Source: Bacteroidales bacterium
GTDB taxonomy: Bacteria > Bacteroidota > Bacteroidia > Bacteroidales > JAFGUD01
Assembly (NCBI GenBank): GCA_016938685.1
Contig: JAFGUD010000470.1
Location: forward strand, 1-64,000
DNA: 64,000 bases
Direction: 5' to 3'
In this document: one piece after another, positions 61,745 through 64,000 of the stretch
How positions within the stretch are numbered: position 1 is the stretch's first letter
Layout: every line of letters starts with the position of its first letter
Program-made: the position numbers and the translations under genes
Notes under the pieces: model-generated
Seen by the model: only the letters and a program-made list of their open reading frames with translations
What the model was told of the DNA's origin: nothing
Database searches by the model: none

Positions 61745-61866
61745 AATAGATTTTTATAGGTCACAATAGATGCTACATCAGTTTTCCAACTTTAATATCA
61801 TCACTTCTTGTTTTTTAAAATATAAAAAAAATAAATATCTAAGTTTTTTTTAAATAATCATATTGC

Positions 61867-61874
61867 TATATTTG
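61867..61874 (+). promoter_or_regulatory. -7 promoter box of serS
   Basis: TATATTTG, 49 bp before the serS start. Confidence 0.6.
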
Positions 61875-61923
61875 AACCATATTATTAGTAACCATTTTCT
61901 TTTGTAACTAACTGTAAGTAATT

Positions 61924-63198
61924 ATGTTATCAGTAAAAAACATTATCAGTAATCCTGAAAAAATTGTAGAATCTCTTAAAGTAAAGAACTTTAAAGCAGA
62001 AAAAATTGTAGAAAAAATTGTAGAATTAGACGTGTCTAAAAGAAATTTGCAGAAGCAAATAGAAGATCTTCGGTCTGAACAAAACAATGCCGCCAAAAGC
62101 ATTGGAAAATTGATGGCAGAAGGGAAAAAAGACGATGCTGAATCAGCAAAACAAAAGTCAACTGAAATTAAAGATCAAATAAAAATCTTAGAGGCAGAGT
62201 TTCTGCCAATAGATAGTGAATTAGAAAAACTTGTTTTAGAGTTGCCAAATCTACCTCACGAAAGTGTGCCGAAAGGGAAATCAGCCGATGATAATCTTGA
62301 AATTCGTACAGGTGGTCAAATACCCAAACTTCCTGAAAATAAGCTTCCACACTGGGATTTAGCAAAAAAATATAATCTTATCGACTTTGATCTAGGAAAT
62401 AAAATTACCGGTTCTGGTTTTCCTGTTTATGTTGATAAAGGAGCCAGACTTCAGCGTGCTTTAATTACATATTTCTTAGACAAGGGGAGGGAAGCGGGTT
62501 TCACAGAATATATGCCGCCTTTGATGGTTAATACAGATACTGCTTACGCAACTGGTCAACTTCCTGACAAAGAAGGACAAATGTACCACATGGAAAAAGA
62601 TGGATTCTACATGATTCCAACTGCCGAAGTTCCATTGACAAACATTTATCGTGACGTAATTCTTGAAGAAGTTCAATTGCCTATTAAGTTAACCGGTTAT
62701 ACTCCTTGTTTTCGTAGAGAAGCTGGTGCTTATGGAAAAGATGTTAGAGGCTTAAACAGATTGCATCAGTTTGACAAAGTAGAAATTGTATCTATTGAGA
62801 AACCTGAAAATTCATATAAAATGCTTGACGAAATGGTTTCTTATGTAGAATCACTCATTAAATCATTAGGTTTGCCTTACAGAATATTAAGACTTTGCGG
62901 AGGCGATTTGAGTTTTACTTCTGCTCTTACTTATGATTTTGAGGTTTTCTCAGCCGGTCAGGACAGATGGCTTGAAGTCAGTTCTGTTTCAAATTTTGAG
63001 ACTTTTCAAAGTAATCGCTTAAAATTGAGGTATAAAGTGAAAGGTGAAAAACAAAAAGAATTAGTGCATACTCTTAATGGAAGTGCACTTGCATTACCTC
63101 GAATTTTGGCGGCTTTGCTCGAAAATAATCAAACAGAAAACGGCATAAAAATACCTGATGTACTTGTCCCATATTTAGGTTTTGATGTTATTAGTTAG
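61924..63198 (+). CDS. serS: serine-tRNA ligase
   Basis: 424 residues, full length. The N-terminal coiled-coil arm (about 25-110) reads KRNLQKQIEDLRSEQNNAAKSIG and binds the long variable arm of tRNA-Ser. Class II motifs follow: motif 1 near 180-195, motif 2 TPCFRREAGAYGKDVRG near 255-272 and motif 3 GSALALPRILAALLENNQ near 385. It charges tRNA-Ser (and tRNA-Sec where present) with serine. The TonB-domain gene follows after 29 bp, perhaps in the same message. Confidence 0.96.
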   Translation: MLSVKNIISNPEKIVESLKVKNFKAEKIVEKIVELDVSKRNLQKQIEDLRSEQNNAAKSIGKLMAEGKKDDAESAKQKSTEIKDQIKILEAEFLPIDSELEKLVLELPNLPHESVPKGKSADDNLEIRTGGQIPKLPENKLPHWDLAKKYNLIDFDLGNKITGSGFPVYVDKGARLQRALITYFLDKGREAGFTEYMPPLMVNTDTAYATGQLPDKEGQMYHMEKDGFYMIPTAEVPLTNIYRDVILEEVQLPIKLTGYTPCFRREAGAYGKDVRGLNRLHQFDKVEIVSIEKPENSYKMLDEMVSYVESLIKSLGLPYRILRLCGGDLSFTSALTYDFEVFSAGQDRWLEVSSVSNFETFQSNRLKLRYKVKGEKQKELVHTLNGSALALPRILAALLENNQTENGIKIPDVLVPYLGFDVIS

Positions 63199-63227
63199 TA
63201 TACAAATCAAATTTCTAAACTATTATT

Positions 63228-63773
63228 ATGTTCAATTTACCAAGTTTTAAAACTTTATTTATTCTGATTTTTCTTTTGTTTTTAGTAGGAGCGTTTTTTT
63301 TAACAGCATTGTATCCAATGAGCAGTAATGTTGAAATGACTGATTCTTTGGCATATACAGAGCAGTCAGATGTTTATATTATTTCAGATGATAACAATAT
63401 GACTAACCTTGATAAACAAGGAGAAGCAGAAGATTTTACTTATGTTGAAGATAATAAAAGTGATTGTGAAGGTGAGTTTATAGATGCTGAATTTCAGGGT
63501 GGCGAAGCGGCTTTGAAACTATTTATTGCTGAAAATTTACAATACCCCGAAGAAGCAATCGAAAATAATATCGAAGGAACTGTTTATGTTGATTTTGTTG
63601 TTGATGAAAAAGGCAAAGTTGATGAAGTCACGGTTGGACGTAGTGCACACGAAATACTTGACGCAGAAGCAGTGAGCATAATTAAAAAAATGCCTGATTT
63701 TAGACCTGCTTTTTGCAACGGAGAAACTATAAAAACCAATATGACTATTCCTGTTGTTTTTCAGATTAATTAA
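63228..63773 (+). CDS. energy transducer TonB-domain protein
   Basis: 181 residues. One N-terminal membrane helix (about 10-30), an acidic linker of about 65 residues and a TonB C-terminal domain (about 95-181): GGEAALKLFIAENLQYPEEA, then GTVYVDFVVDEKGKVDEVTV and AVSIIKKMPDFRPAFCNGE. The linker lacks the Pro-rich stretch of classical TonB and is short for spanning the periplasm, so it may serve a specific receptor or be a TonB-like regulator. No ExbB/ExbD gene is adjacent. A hairpin terminator follows. Confidence 0.88.
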   Translation: MFNLPSFKTLFILIFLLFLVGAFFLTALYPMSSNVEMTDSLAYTEQSDVYIISDDNNMTNLDKQGEAEDFTYVEDNKSDCEGEFIDAEFQGGEAALKLFIAENLQYPEEAIENNIEGTVYVDFVVDEKGKVDEVTVGRSAHEILDAEAVSIIKKMPDFRPAFCNGETIKTNMTIPVVFQIN

Positions 63774-63825
63774 CTTAACTGAACTTAAAAAAATACAATT
63801 TAATTAACATAATAAAGTTAAAATA

Positions 63826-63866
63826 AAAAACCTAATCGACTGTGAGATAGTTGATTGGGTTTTTTG
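63826..63866 (+). terminator. terminator of the TonB-domain gene
   Basis: AAACCTAATCGACT-GTGAGAT-AGTTGATTGGGTTT with G-U pairs and a T run. The remaining bases up to 63989 show nothing recognised beyond a TATATTTA word near 63938. Confidence 0.8.
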
Positions 63867-63989
63867 TTTTTGTGTTTTTAACAAAATCAGCGACCTTAAA
63901 AAACATTAAAACTCCTTTCATGTTAGGGTGTTATGTGCGTATATTTACATAAAAACTCAAATCAATTCTAACTTTTAAAAACAATTATT

Positions 63990-64000
63990 ATGGAACAAAA
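63990..64000 (+). CDS. possible start of a further gene, cut by the window edge
   Basis: ATGGAACAAAA begins a frame MEQ... in a plausible position after a 40-bp leader. Too short to identify. Confidence 0.3.

Noticed and set aside
61677-61923. T-box or other known riboswitch before serS
   Set aside because: No T-box core or known aptamer motif is visible; only a simple hairpin and T run.

Overview
The window is AT-rich chromosomal DNA of a member of the Bacteroidota. The evidence is the repeated -7 promoter word TAnnTTTG ahead of genes (at one gene with a TTTG -33 box exactly 19 bp upstream), three proteins with the C-terminal type IX secretion (T9SS type A) sorting domain, a TonB-dependent receptor paired with a DUF4249 lipoprotein, LytTR response regulators, a POT-type transporter and a tmRNA whose tag reads NGENTEFALAA. 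No phage, transposase, CRISPR array, rRNA or ordinary tRNA was seen.

Layout. 0-2.7 kb: a tandem 9/18-bp repeat, a DUF89 + CGGC gene pair, then a 180-bp tandem repeat array without genes. 2.7-18.5 kb: mostly single housekeeping genes (rdgB, dihydrofolate reductase, POT transporter, glycerol-3-phosphate dehydrogenase, rbfA, methyltransferase, ftsX, MBL hydrolase, hemW, aldo/keto reductase, histidine phosphatase), two intact toxin-antitoxin-like pairs, two small zinc-ribbon paralogues and a lipoprotein. 18.5-24.3 kb: two large exported proteins. 24.4-32.1 kb: a TonB receptor/DUF4249/lipoprotein cassette bounded by a 49-bp direct repeat of the 3' end of a LytTR regulator, then that regulator and its TPR histidine kinase. 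32.5-36.7 kb: htpG, a second LytTR regulator and a helical-repeat protein. 37-43.8 kb: CYTH protein, aat and clpS (N-degron pathway), a cysteine-less pyridine nucleotide oxidoreductase homologue and a GT-C-like TPR membrane protein. 44-46.2 kb: remains of tandem toxin-antitoxin units and frr. 46.2-51.2 kb: a T9SS protein, a LYS1/alanine dehydrogenase-type enzyme and a lipid-anchored TPR-CHAT protein. 51.4-60.5 kb: ssrA followed at once by two giant exported proteins. 60.8-63.8 kb: rplU-rpmA, serS and a TonB-domain protein.

Working together: aat and clpS supply the tagging and recognition steps of the Leu/N-degron pathway; the kinase and LytTR regulator form a two-component pair with 22 bp between them; the TonB receptor and DUF4249 lipoprotein overlap and probably form one outer-membrane uptake complex; ssrA, frr, rbfA, rplU, rpmA and serS serve translation.

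The most unusual aspect is the intergenic DNA. At least six families of degenerate short-period or structured repeats lie against, and sometimes inside, the ends of genes. The strongest single candidate for something new is the 5-kb cassette flanked by the 49-bp regulator-end repeat, which looks like integration at a gene's 3' end without any visible integrase. All functions are assigned by reading motifs; no database search was run, and positions of short sites were counted by eye and may be off by one or two bases.
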